Shown: one piece after another, positions 18,710 to 25,461 of the stretch
Layout of the letters: each line of letters begins with the position of its first letter
Numbering within the stretch: position 1 is the first letter of the stretch
Source: an uncultured Christensenella sp.
GTDB taxonomy: Bacteria; Bacillota; Clostridia; Christensenellales; Borkfalkiaceae
Direction of reading: 5' to 3'
Assembly: GCA_905203015.1 (NCBI GenBank)
Contig: CAJKUC010000001.1
Span: 248,001 to 312,000 of the forward strand
DNA length: 64,000 nt
Translations under genes and position numbers: made by a program
The notes under the pieces: generated by a model
Database searches by the model: none
Seen by the model: the letters and a program-made list of their open reading frames with translations, nothing else
Told to the model about the DNA's origin: nothing

Positions 18710-18922
18710 TCAGATGTAGATCTTCTGCGCCATTTCTTTGGCGAGTGCGACGCGCGTATCTTTAACGTTTACGATCACGTTTCCCGCCATGGAAGTGACT
18801 ACGGTGACCGTGCCGCCCACAACGAAGCCGAGATCGGAAAGGTGCTTTTTCATTTCGGGAAGCCCTCCGATTTTTTTGATAATATTTTCTTCGCCCGGGT
18901 CCGCCATCAATAAAGGAATCAT
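18710..18922 (-). CDS. Second FeoA-domain protein
   Basis: 70 residues with the FeoA pattern: I-I-K-K-I-G-G, L-S-D-L-G-F-V-V-G-G-T-V-T-V-V, N-V-I-V-N-V-K-D-T-R-V-A-L-A-K-E-M-A-Q-K-I. AAGGAG precedes the start. It is the first gene of the feo operon, 145 bases ahead of feoA. Two consecutive FeoA-domain proteins before feoB are common in Clostridia; the division of labour between them is not known. Confidence 0.9.
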   Translation of the reverse strand: MIPLLMADPGEENIIKKIGGLPEMKKHLSDLGFVVGGTVTVVTSMAGNVIVNVKDTRVALAKEMAQKIYI

Positions 18923-18981
18923 TTTTCTTTCTCCTTCCTCTTTTTTTACTTGTGTACGGCGACAATTTATTTCAGCGAAAT

Positions 18982-18997
18982 GTTAGCGTTTGCTAAC
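18982..18997. promoter_or_regulatory. Distal feo operator palindrome
   Basis: GTTAGC-GTTT-GCTAAC, a perfect six-base inverted repeat with a four-base spacer, in the 5' untranslated region of the feo transcript. It is centred 34 bases (about three helical turns) from the proximal palindrome. Confidence 0.65.
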
Positions 18998-19014
18998 CTG
19001 TTACCGTAATATAA

Positions 19015-19032
19015 GGTTAGCCATCGCTAACC
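19015..19032. promoter_or_regulatory. Proximal feo operator palindrome
   Basis: GGTTAGC-CATC-GCTAACC, a perfect seven-base inverted repeat just downstream of the expected transcription start. The half-site GGTTAG/CTAACC is shared with the DtxR/IdeR iron box, but the spacer is longer than in that family, so the cognate regulator (probably iron-responsive, not in this window) is an inference. Confidence 0.7.
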
Positions 19033-19039
19033 ATTATCT

Positions 19040-19068
19040 ATTATATGCGGGAAGAGAAGGAAAGTCAA
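19040..19068 (-). promoter_or_regulatory. feo operon promoter
   Basis: On the minus strand, TTGACT, 17 bases, TATAAT. Transcription would start near 19033, immediately beside the proximal palindrome. Confidence 0.85.
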
Positions 19069-19202
19069 GAAAAAATAAGGAGATTTATGAAAAAATCAAA
19101 AATTTTTTTTGAATAAAGATTGACGAAGGGGCGGAAGGGCTGTGATGGAAAGGAAATTTCGGTGAAAAGTCGATGCAAAAATCTTTTCGGGCGGAAAAAC
19201 GC

Positions 19203-19230
19203 TTGACGAACGGGTATAAAAATATATAAT
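19203..19230 (+). promoter_or_regulatory. marR promoter
   Basis: TTGACG, 16 bases, TATAAT, directly followed by the operator repeats and 41 bases ahead of the marR start. Confidence 0.8.
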
Positions 19231-19231
19231 A

Positions 19232-19252
19232 TTAGATATTCTAAAATTAGAA
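19232..19252. promoter_or_regulatory. Probable MarR operator
   Basis: Two overlapping inverted repeats directly after the -10 box: TTAGA-TAT-TCTAA (19232-19244) and TTCTAA-AA-TTAGAA (19239-19252). Their position at the transcription start suggests autorepression by the adjacent MarR protein. Confidence 0.6.
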
Positions 19253-19270
19253 TAAATAAGGAGCAAAGGA

Positions 19271-19723
19271 ATGGACGGCAATTTCAGACCTGCGAAATTA
19301 TTCGGCAATGCGAACAAGATGATAGAAGCGTATCATGCGGCGTTACAGCCGATCTGCAAGGAGACGGGAATCCCGCCGCTTGCGCTGGACATACTGCTTT
19401 TTATCGCGAACAATCCCGAAAACGCGACGGCAAAAGAGATATGTAAGTTTCGAGGCTTCAAATCGGGGATCGTATCCGTGCATATCGAAAGAATGGCGGC
19501 GGGAGGACTGATCGAAAGGGCGGAAGTACCCGAGGACAGACGAAAGACGCTGTTAAAAGCGACGGAGGAGGCACAGCCGATCGTGGAACGCGGGCGGGAC
19601 GTGCAGAAAAAATTCGGAGAACGATTGCTGACGGGGCTGACGGAAGAGGATATTTCCGCCGTGCGATCGGCGATGCGGGTGATCGAAGGGAATATAGAAA
19701 ACATTCTGAAAAACGGGCTCTGA
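19271..19723 (+). CDS. MarR family transcriptional regulator
   Basis: 150 residues, typical MarR size. The winged-helix core runs from about residue 30 to 110: L-A-L-D-I-L-L-F-I, the recognition region A-T-A-K-E-I-C-K-F-R-G-F-K-S-G-I-V-S-V-H-I-E-R-M, then G-L-I-E-R-A-E-V-P-E-D-R-R-K-T-L-L for the wing. AAGGAG precedes the ATG. It heads a unit with two ABC exporter genes, starting 53 bases upstream of the first, so it probably represses itself and the exporter until an exported or toxic ligand binds. The ligand cannot be predicted. Confidence 0.9.
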   Translation: MDGNFRPAKLFGNANKMIEAYHAALQPICKETGIPPLALDILLFIANNPENATAKEICKFRGFKSGIVSVHIERMAAGGLIERAEVPEDRRKTLLKATEEAQPIVERGRDVQKKFGERLLTGLTEEDISAVRSAMRVIEGNIENILKNGL

Positions 19724-19775
19724 ACAATCGTGAAGACGGAGATCCCGGGACGAAAAAAACAAAGAGGAGATAAAA

Positions 19776-21530
19776 ATGTTTAAATTATTGAAAAACATGC
19801 GGGGCAGAGAAATCGTGATGGCGGCGGTGTGCCTGCTGTTCGTGGTGGGACAGGTGTACTTCGATCTGTTGTTGCCCGATTATATGACGGAACTGACGAC
19901 GCTGATCAAGACTTCCGGTACGACGAAGGCGATTGCGAATGTGGGGCTGAAAATGCTCGGTTGCACGTTGATCAGCGCGGCTTTGGCGATTGTCTGCGGA
20001 TATCTTGCGGCGAGGACGGCTTCGGGGTTCAGTTTTACGGTGAGAGAAAAACTGTTTCATCACGTGGTGGACCTCGGCAAAGAGGAAATGCAGGCGTTTT
20101 CCGTGCCGAGCCTGATCACGAGAACGACGAACGACATCACGCAGATTCAGATGATCGTGGCGATGGGTTTGCAGATGCTGATCAAAGCCCCGATCATGGC
20201 GGTGTGGGCGATTATTAAAATACTCGGGAAAAGTTGGGAATTATCCGCCGTTACCGCCGGATTCGTGCTGGCGATCTGCGTTACCGTATTCCTCGTGATG
20301 GCAACGTGTATTCCGAGATACAGAAAAGTGCAGAAAATGACGGATAAAATCAATCGGGTGGCGCGCGAAAATCTGACGGGCATCAACGTGGTGCATGCCT
20401 TCAATGCCGAAGAGTATCAGAATAAAAAATTCGACGCGCCGAGCAAAGAGATGACGGATCTTCAGATGAAGAATCAGAAATTGTTTTCTCTCGTGCAGCC
20501 CACGATGAGCCTCGGCATGAGCGGACTTACGCTTGCGATTTACTGGCTGGGCGCCGCCCTGATCAACAACATCGTCGTTACCGACGCGGCGGGGCGGATC
20601 GCCATGTTCAGCGAAATTCTGGCTTTCAGTACGTATGCAACGTATATCGTGATGTCGTTTATGATGCTCGTGATGATTTTTATGCTTGTGCCGCAGGCGC
20701 AGGTATCCGCGGAGCGTATCAACGAGGTGCTGGATAAAGACGTATCGATCAAAGGCGGAGCAACGAAGGAAGGAACGGAAACGGGAAGCGTGGAATTCAG
20801 AAACGTTTCTTTCCGCTATCCGGGTTCGGGCGAAAACGAACTTTCGGGAATAAATTTTAAGGTGAATAGAGGCGAGACCTTGGCGATTATCGGGGCGACG
20901 GGAAGCGGGAAAACGACGCTTGTAGGGCTGATTCCGAGGCTGTACGACGCAAGCGAAGGAGAAGTGCTGATCGACGGAGTGAACGTGAAAGAGTACGACG
21001 AAAACAGCCTGTACGACAAGATCGGCTACGTTACGCAGAAAGCGGTGCTCTTTTCGGGAACGATCGAGGATAACGTATTTTTCGGAGAAAGCGGAGCGCC
21101 GCAGGACGAGGAGAATCTGCGCACGGCGCTTGAAACGTCGCAGGCGGCGGAATTTGTGGATAAACTGCCCGAAAGAGAAGAACATCGGATTGCGCAACTG
21201 GGAAGAAACGTATCGGGCGGGCAGAAACAGAGGATTTCCATTGCGAGGGCGCTTGCGAGAAAGCCTGAAATTCTGGTGTTCGACGATTCGTTTTCCGCGC
21301 TGGACTACCGGACGGACGCCATGGTGCGTAAAGAACTGGCGGAAAAATTCAAGGACGCAACGAAGATCATCGTAGCGCAACGCGTGGGCACGATCAGGCA
21401 TGCGGATAAGATCATCGTGCTGGAACGGGGCGAGATCGCGGGAGAGGGAACGCACGAAGAACTGATGGCTTCCTGCGAAGTATACCGCGAAATCGCACAG
21501 TCGCAATTAAGCGCGGCGGAATCGGCTTGA
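19776..21530 (+). CDS. ABC exporter half-transporter, subunit with degenerate catalytic site
   Basis: 584 residues: an ABC_membrane domain (six helices, ~15-310) followed by a nucleotide-binding domain. Walker A is G-A-T-G-S-G-K-T-T, the signature is V-S-G-G-Q-K-Q-R, and Walker B reads L-V-F-D-D-S-F-S-A-L-D, so Asp replaces the catalytic Glu. Loss of that Glu in one partner only is the hallmark of heterodimeric exporters such as BmrC/BmrD and TM287/288. The next gene encodes the partner with an intact site. RBS GGAG precedes the start. Probable drug, peptide or lipid export; the substrate is unknown. Confidence 0.92.
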   Translation: MFKLLKNMRGREIVMAAVCLLFVVGQVYFDLLLPDYMTELTTLIKTSGTTKAIANVGLKMLGCTLISAALAIVCGYLAARTASGFSFTVREKLFHHVVDLGKEEMQAFSVPSLITRTTNDITQIQMIVAMGLQMLIKAPIMAVWAIIKILGKSWELSAVTAGFVLAICVTVFLVMATCIPRYRKVQKMTDKINRVARENLTGINVVHAFNAEEYQNKKFDAPSKEMTDLQMKNQKLFSLVQPTMSLGMSGLTLAIYWLGAALINNIVVTDAAGRIAMFSEILAFSTYATYIVMSFMMLVMIFMLVPQAQVSAERINEVLDKDVSIKGGATKEGTETGSVEFRNVSFRYPGSGENELSGINFKVNRGETLAIIGATGSGKTTLVGLIPRLYDASEGEVLIDGVNVKEYDENSLYDKIGYVTQKAVLFSGTIEDNVFFGESGAPQDEENLRTALETSQAAEFVDKLPEREEHRIAQLGRNVSGGQKQRISIARALARKPEILVFDDSFSALDYRTDAMVRKELAEKFKDATKIIVAQRVGTIRHADKIIVLERGEIAGEGTHEELMASCEVYREIAQSQLSAAESA

Positions 21531-21546
21531 GAGGAGGGAGACAAAG

Positions 21547-23319
21547 ATGACGGAGAAGAAGAGTAAAAAGAGCGTCGGCGCGGCGATGGGCAGAAGCGCG
21601 GCGTATATGAAATCGAGCGTGGTTTTCGTGTTGCCGGCGTTGCTGTTTGCCGTGGCGAGCGCGGTGATTACGATCATCGGCCCCGATAAAGTGGGCGAAA
21701 TCGCGACGATTATGTCGGACGGGTTATTCGGCAAAATAGATCTTGCGGCGATTGCGAAAATCGGCGTTACGCTGGCGTTATTGTATTGTCTGAGCGCGGC
21801 GCTCGGATTTTTGCAACAATATATCATGGCTTCCGTGACGCTTAAAATGTCGTATCGGCTGCGGGGAGAATTATCGGAAAAGATCAACCGCGTGCCGCAG
21901 ACGTATTTTCTCGGCACGTCGCAGGGGGATATTTTAAGCCGTATCACGAACGACGTATCCACGCTGCAACAGGGGCTGACGAACAGCCTTCCCACGATCA
22001 TCGCGGCGGTGACGCAGTTTCTCGGTTGCCTCGTTATGATGTTCGTAACGGAATGGCGGCTGGCTCTGATTTCGCTTGCCGTAACGCTGATCGGCATGGC
22101 GGCGCTGGTGGTGATCGTGAAGCGTTCGCAACGGTATTTTGCGGACAGGCAGAAATGCCTCGGCGAACTGAACGGGTACGTGGAAGAGACCTATTCGGGG
22201 CACGAAGTGATTAAAATCAGCAGAGCGGGCGAAAAGGTGAAAAAAACATTTGACGGATTGAACGTCAACGTATACAACGCCAACTGGAAATCGCAGTTTT
22301 TATCGGGGATCATGCAGCCGCTGATGAGCGTGATAGGAAACGTGGCGTATGTGGCGGTGTGCGTGGCGGGATCGGTGTTGGCGATCAACGGGTCGATCGA
22401 TTTCGGCGTGATCGTGTCGTTTATTCTTTACGTACGGCTGTTTACGTCGCCGCTTACGCAGATAGCGCAGGGGCTGACGAATCTGCAGACGGCTTCGGCT
22501 TCGGCGCATCGTATTTTCGATTTCCTCGAAAGCGAAGAACTGCCCGACGAAAGCGAAAAGACGGCGGAACTGAAAGAAGTGCGCGGAGAAGTGGAATTCG
22601 AGCACGTACGGTTTGCCTATCCCGACGCGCCGGAAAAGACGATCATCAAAGATTTTTCGGCTAAGGTGAGCCCGGGGCAGAAAGTGGCGATCGTGGGGCC
22701 GACGGGCGCGGGAAAAACCACGATGGTGAATCTTTTGATGCGGTTCTTTGAAATTAACGACGGCGACATTAAAATCGACGGCGTTTCGCTGAAAGATCTG
22801 AAGCGCGAAAACATTCACGACGTTTTTTCGATGGTGTTACAGGATACCTGGCTGTTTGACGGAACGATCAGAGAAAACCTCGTGTACAACATGCCAGGGA
22901 TTACCGACGAGCGACTGGAAGAAGTGTGCAAGGCTTGCGGGCTGGATAAATTCGTACATTCGCTGCCCGACGGTTTCGATACGGTGCTTTCGGAAAGCAC
23001 TGCTATTTCGGCGGGACAGAAGCAACTTCTGACGATCGCGCGGGCGATGCTGCAGAACGCGCCGATGCTGATTCTGGACGAAGCCACGTCTTCCGTGGAT
23101 ACGCGTACGGAACTGATGATTCAGCGCGCGATGGACGAACTGACAAAGGGCAGAACGAGTTTCGTGATCGCGCACAGACTTTCCACGATAAGGAACGCCG
23201 ATCTGATTCTGGTAATGAAAGAGGGTGATATTATAGAGAGCGGCACGCACGACGAACTGATGAAAAAAGGAGGATTTTACAGCGAACTGTATAACAGTCA
23301 GTTTGAAAAAGCCGCCTGA
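21547..23319 (+). CDS. ABC exporter half-transporter, catalytic subunit
   Basis: 590 residues, same layout as its neighbour. Walker A is G-P-T-G-A-G-K-T-T, the signature is I-S-A-G-Q-K-Q-L, Walker B is M-L-I-L-D-E-A-T-S-S-V-D with the catalytic Glu present, and the switch His is in I-A-H-R-L-S-T-I. It begins 16 bases after the upstream stop with a GGAGGGAG site. Together the two subunits form a heterodimer with one working ATP site. A strong terminator follows, closing the marR-exporter unit. Confidence 0.92.
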   Translation: MTEKKSKKSVGAAMGRSAAYMKSSVVFVLPALLFAVASAVITIIGPDKVGEIATIMSDGLFGKIDLAAIAKIGVTLALLYCLSAALGFLQQYIMASVTLKMSYRLRGELSEKINRVPQTYFLGTSQGDILSRITNDVSTLQQGLTNSLPTIIAAVTQFLGCLVMMFVTEWRLALISLAVTLIGMAALVVIVKRSQRYFADRQKCLGELNGYVEETYSGHEVIKISRAGEKVKKTFDGLNVNVYNANWKSQFLSGIMQPLMSVIGNVAYVAVCVAGSVLAINGSIDFGVIVSFILYVRLFTSPLTQIAQGLTNLQTASASAHRIFDFLESEELPDESEKTAELKEVRGEVEFEHVRFAYPDAPEKTIIKDFSAKVSPGQKVAIVGPTGAGKTTMVNLLMRFFEINDGDIKIDGVSLKDLKRENIHDVFSMVLQDTWLFDGTIRENLVYNMPGITDERLEEVCKACGLDKFVHSLPDGFDTVLSESTAISAGQKQLLTIARAMLQNAPMLILDEATSSVDTRTELMIQRAMDELTKGRTSFVIAHRLSTIRNADLILVMKEGDIIESGTHDELMKKGGFYSELYNSQFEKAA

Positions 23320-23337
23320 AAATATGCCTGAAAATAT

Positions 23338-23379
23338 AAAAAACGTTTGCGGAAAAAGAATCGCGCAAACGTTTTTTTT
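23338..23379. terminator. Strong bidirectional terminator
   Basis: AAAAAACGTTTGCG pairs with CGCAAACGTTTTTT (14 base pairs, 12-base loop), with T-tracts on both strands. It ends the exporter unit and can also stop the convergent WYL regulator transcript. Confidence 0.9.
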
Positions 23380-23479
23380 CATATCGGTTTTTATGGGGAA
23401 TTTTCAGACGGTGTGAGGATGGACAGTGCGCTTTACGGTTTACGAAAGAGCGGAATACTATGAGAGAACGGAAAACGGT

Positions 23480-24583
23480 TTATTCCCGATAGGTTGCCGA
23501 GATTTCCGAGGCAAGGGAGGATACGCGAAGACGGAGCGATTGCGGCTCGAGTACTTTTACGCCCGCGCCGAGGCTGAGTATTTTTTTCGCAAGCACGTCG
23601 TCGACGGGAAGCACCGCTTTGGCATAGCGGACACGTTGTACGCGTGAGGAGGAATCGGAAGGAGAATCTGCGGAAAAATCTGCTGAAAAATCGCTTTTTT
23701 CGCCGCTTTCCGCGCCCGATTCTTCAAACGGGGCGGCGGGCTTTTCGGGCGTAAATCCCGTTGCGGGCGTGCACGGAAGGGAATCGGGCGCCGTTTGTTC
23801 GGTCTCGTTTTCCGCAAGGCTCATGTTTTCGCAACCAAGCCAATCCTGAACGTCGGCGAAAGCGGATTCGTGCACTTCGAGAAGAATTTGTTCGCTTGTT
23901 GCCGTTTCCCAGAACTGCAGGGGGATATCTTCCCGCTTCACGTCGCGGCGGACGAAATTTTCCCCTGTGAGAAAGGCGGAATATACTCTGCCCACGCGGA
24001 ACAGGCGGAACGCTTTTTTCTGATGACAATACGCGTAAACATACCATACGTTTTGTTTGTAGACGAGGATATGCGGATCGATTTTGCGTACGCTTCTTTC
24101 CCCCTCGCGGGAAAAGTACACGATTTCCAGCACTTTACGGTTTCGGGCAGAGTTCTCGAACAGACGGACTTTTTCGGAAAAAGAGCGGGAATCGCCCCAG
24201 GTGCCGTTATCGATCAGAATACAGTTTGCGTCGCCCGAAAAGAAAAGTTGGTTCTGTTCCGTTTTATCCTGTGCGCCGAGTTTTTTCCGCGCGGTGAGAA
24301 AGCGTTCCTCGGGAAGTTGCGAATACATGGCTTCCAGCGCTTCGTCCGCCGCGCGGTATTCTTCGTGCGTAAGAAAGCCGACGGGAAGTTTGTAAGTATC
24401 CGAGATGCAGATTCCTCCGCCGCGCCCCGAGTGCACGGTGACGGGCGCGACGCCCGAGAGCACGTCGACGTAGCGATATACAGAACGCACGGACAAGCCG
24501 TATTTTTCGGCGAAATAGGAAGCGGTGAGTTTTCTTTTATTGAGAAGATCGAACAGCATATCGAGAAGGACGTCGCATTTCAT
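23480..24583 (-). CDS. WYL-domain transcriptional regulator
   Basis: 367 residues. An N-terminal HTH_11 domain (residues ~5-60; L-T-A-S-Y-F-A-E-K-Y-G-L-S-V-R-S-V-Y-R-Y-V) is followed by a wing, a linker and a WYL ligand-sensing domain (residues ~140-215; I-V-Y-F-S-R-E-G...W-Y-V-Y-A-Y-C...F-R-L-F-R-V-G-R-V). Residues ~255-320 are a Ser/Ala/Asp/Pro-rich disordered insertion inside the C-terminal extension, unusual for the family. It is divergent from a 72-residue protein with a shared palindrome between them. WYL regulators sense ligands such as oligonucleotides or metabolites; the target here is most simply the neighbour and itself. Confidence 0.85.
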   Translation of the reverse strand: MKCDVLLDMLFDLLNKRKLTASYFAEKYGLSVRSVYRYVDVLSGVAPVTVHSGRGGGICISDTYKLPVGFLTHEEYRAADEALEAMYSQLPEERFLTARKKLGAQDKTEQNQLFFSGDANCILIDNGTWGDSRSFSEKVRLFENSARNRKVLEIVYFSREGERSVRKIDPHILVYKQNVWYVYAYCHQKKAFRLFRVGRVYSAFLTGENFVRRDVKREDIPLQFWETATSEQILLEVHESAFADVQDWLGCENMSLAENETEQTAPDSLPCTPATGFTPEKPAAPFEESGAESGEKSDFSADFSADSPSDSSSRVQRVRYAKAVLPVDDVLAKKILSLGAGVKVLEPQSLRLRVSSLASEISATYRE

Positions 24584-24659
24584 CGTTTTTATCTCCTTGG
24601 CGCGGTTTTGCGCGCGGATTTCCTTTTTTACGGAAAAATTTTTAAATTTTTCTTATATT

Positions 24660-24688
24660 ATTTTATAAAACTTGACGGGGATTGTCAA
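24660..24688 (-). promoter_or_regulatory. WYL regulator promoter
   Basis: On the minus strand, TTGACA, 17 bases, TAAAAT. The inverted repeat at 24671-24689 covers its -35 box and most of its spacer. Confidence 0.75.
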
Positions 24689-24689
24689 G
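24671..24689. promoter_or_regulatory. Palindrome between divergent genes
   Basis: CTTGAC, seven bases, GTCAAG. It overlaps the WYL promoter and lies just upstream of an extended -10 (TGATAAAAT, 24697-24705) serving the divergent small gene, as expected for a shared operator of the WYL protein. Confidence 0.55.
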
Positions 24690-24747
24690 TTTATTGTGAT
24701 AAAATAATCGCGAAAAGAATAAAAATAGTTCCGACGGAGGGAAAAAC

Positions 24748-24966
24748 ATGATTTTCGGAAATACGGCGAGAGAATACGACGAAGCGTGCGAATTGCGGGA
24801 ATGTGCGTTGAACCGGCAGATCCTGCGCAATATAGAAGAAAGCGGGGAGGCGGAAGCGATGGAAAGATTGTTTGCCTGCGATCTTTTTGCCCGCAGGCAT
24901 GCGCGCGGAGAATTTGAAGAATTTATCGGGAGAAGAGAAATGGGCGAAGCGCTTGCAAGCGTATAA
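24748..24966 (+). CDS. Small acidic protein, function unknown
   Basis: 72 residues with a strong RBS (GGAGGG, 7 bases upstream). I do not recognise a family. It is predicted all-helical and rich in Glu, Arg and Ala (E-A-C-E-L-R-E-C-A-L-N-R-Q-I-L-R-N-I-E-E-S-G-E style), with three Cys and no signal peptide or membrane segment. It is divergent from the WYL regulator, with a palindrome and an extended -10 between them, so it is a likely regulatory target. The good RBS and matching composition argue that it is a real gene. Confidence 0.6.
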   Translation: MIFGNTAREYDEACELRECALNRQILRNIEESGEAEAMERLFACDLFARRHARGEFEEFIGRREMGEALASV

Positions 24967-25169
24967 GCGGATCGATCGGCTTTTAACATAGGGAAACGCC
25001 GCGGGACAAGCGCGGAGAGGCATGAAAAAAGTGGGGAGAGGCATGAAAACGCGCGAAAAGCGCGGCGACAATTCCCGCGGAAAAAGTGTGACGGTTTGCG
25101 GAAAATACGGAAAACGGGGAGAAAAAGGCGCCGAAAAGCGAAAAAATGCCGCAGACGCGCGCGTTTTGC

Positions 25170-25198
25170 TTGACACGAGGCAAAAAATAGAGTAAACT
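25170..25198 (+). promoter_or_regulatory. tyrS promoter
   Basis: TTGACA, 17 bases, TAAACT. The expected start is near 25205, which coincides with the ATG of the leader peptide and leaves a leader of about 257 bases before tyrS. Confidence 0.8.
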
Positions 25199-25204
25199 GA
25201 ACGT

Positions 25205-25279
25205 ATGAAAACTTTCTTATGCGAAAATGGTATGTATTACATCTATGCTTACTATTATTGCGGTGGTAAGCGAATTTAA
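25205..25279 (+). CDS. Tyrosine-rich tyrS leader peptide
   Basis: A 24-codon frame, too short for ordinary gene calling. Codons 10-18 read M-Y-Y-I-Y-A-Y-Y-Y, so six of the eight codons 11-18 are Tyr (both TAT and TAC are used), followed by C-G-G-K-R-I and TAA. It lies between the tyrS promoter and an intrinsic terminator. There is no Shine-Dalgarno before 25205; since transcription is predicted to begin at or next to this ATG, it may be leaderless, or translation may begin at the internal ATG at 25232. Such a peptide is a classic sensor: ribosomes would stall at the Tyr codons when charged tRNA-Tyr is scarce. Expression is inferred, not shown. Confidence 0.65.
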   Translation: MKTFLCENGMYYIYAYYYCGGKRI

Positions 25280-25382
25280 GCGCGTAAGAAAAAATCGTGT
25301 CGGCGGCGGATTTCCGCAAAAGAGGATTCCGCAAAATCGAAAAATGCCTCGCAACGGTTTGCTCTCGCGCAGACCGTTTTTT
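25258..25382 (+). promoter_or_regulatory. Putative tyrS transcription attenuator
   Basis: Mutually exclusive pairings drawn by eye. Segment 1, TTGCGG (25258-25263), lies at the end of the Tyr codons and can pair with segment 2, CCGCAA (25314-25319). Segment 2 extended, GCAAA plus GAGG (25316-25325), can instead pair with segment 3, CCTC...TTTGC (25347-25362). Segment 3 is also the 5' arm of the terminator. Stalling on Tyr codons would mask segment 1, favour 2:3 and block termination. A local GCGGA-TT-TCCGC hairpin at 25306-25317 competes. The model needs testing by folding. Confidence 0.45.
25353..25382 (+). terminator. Intrinsic terminator in the tyrS leader
   Basis: AACGGTTTGC pairs with GCAGACCGTT (one G-T wobble) around TCTCGC, followed directly by a run of T. 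It sits about 80 bases before the tyrS start, where an attenuator is expected. Confidence 0.8.
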
Positions 25383-25461
25383 ATTTATCCGCTGCACAGC
25401 GGACGTAAAGAGGCTTTTTACGGCGTGTCCGGCAAGAAACAGAGAAAAAGGAGAAATACAG

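Larger units (their letters stand above)
18923..19270. other. Divergent regulatory region between feo and marR
   Basis: 348 bases without a gene. It holds the feo promoter with two downstream palindromes on the minus-strand side and the marR promoter with its own palindromes on the plus-strand side. These are listed separately. Confidence 0.8.

Noticed and set aside
20241..21506. 421-codon minus-strand frame opposite the first exporter gene
   Set aside because: It is a shadow of the well-supported ABC exporter gene, Arg/His-rich, with no domain.
25255..25270. TGGT in the tyrS leader as the core of a T-box
   Set aside because: It would match the tRNA-Tyr acceptor end, but the flanking T-box consensus is missing, only about 55 bases precede it (too few for a stem I), and it lies inside the leader-peptide frame.
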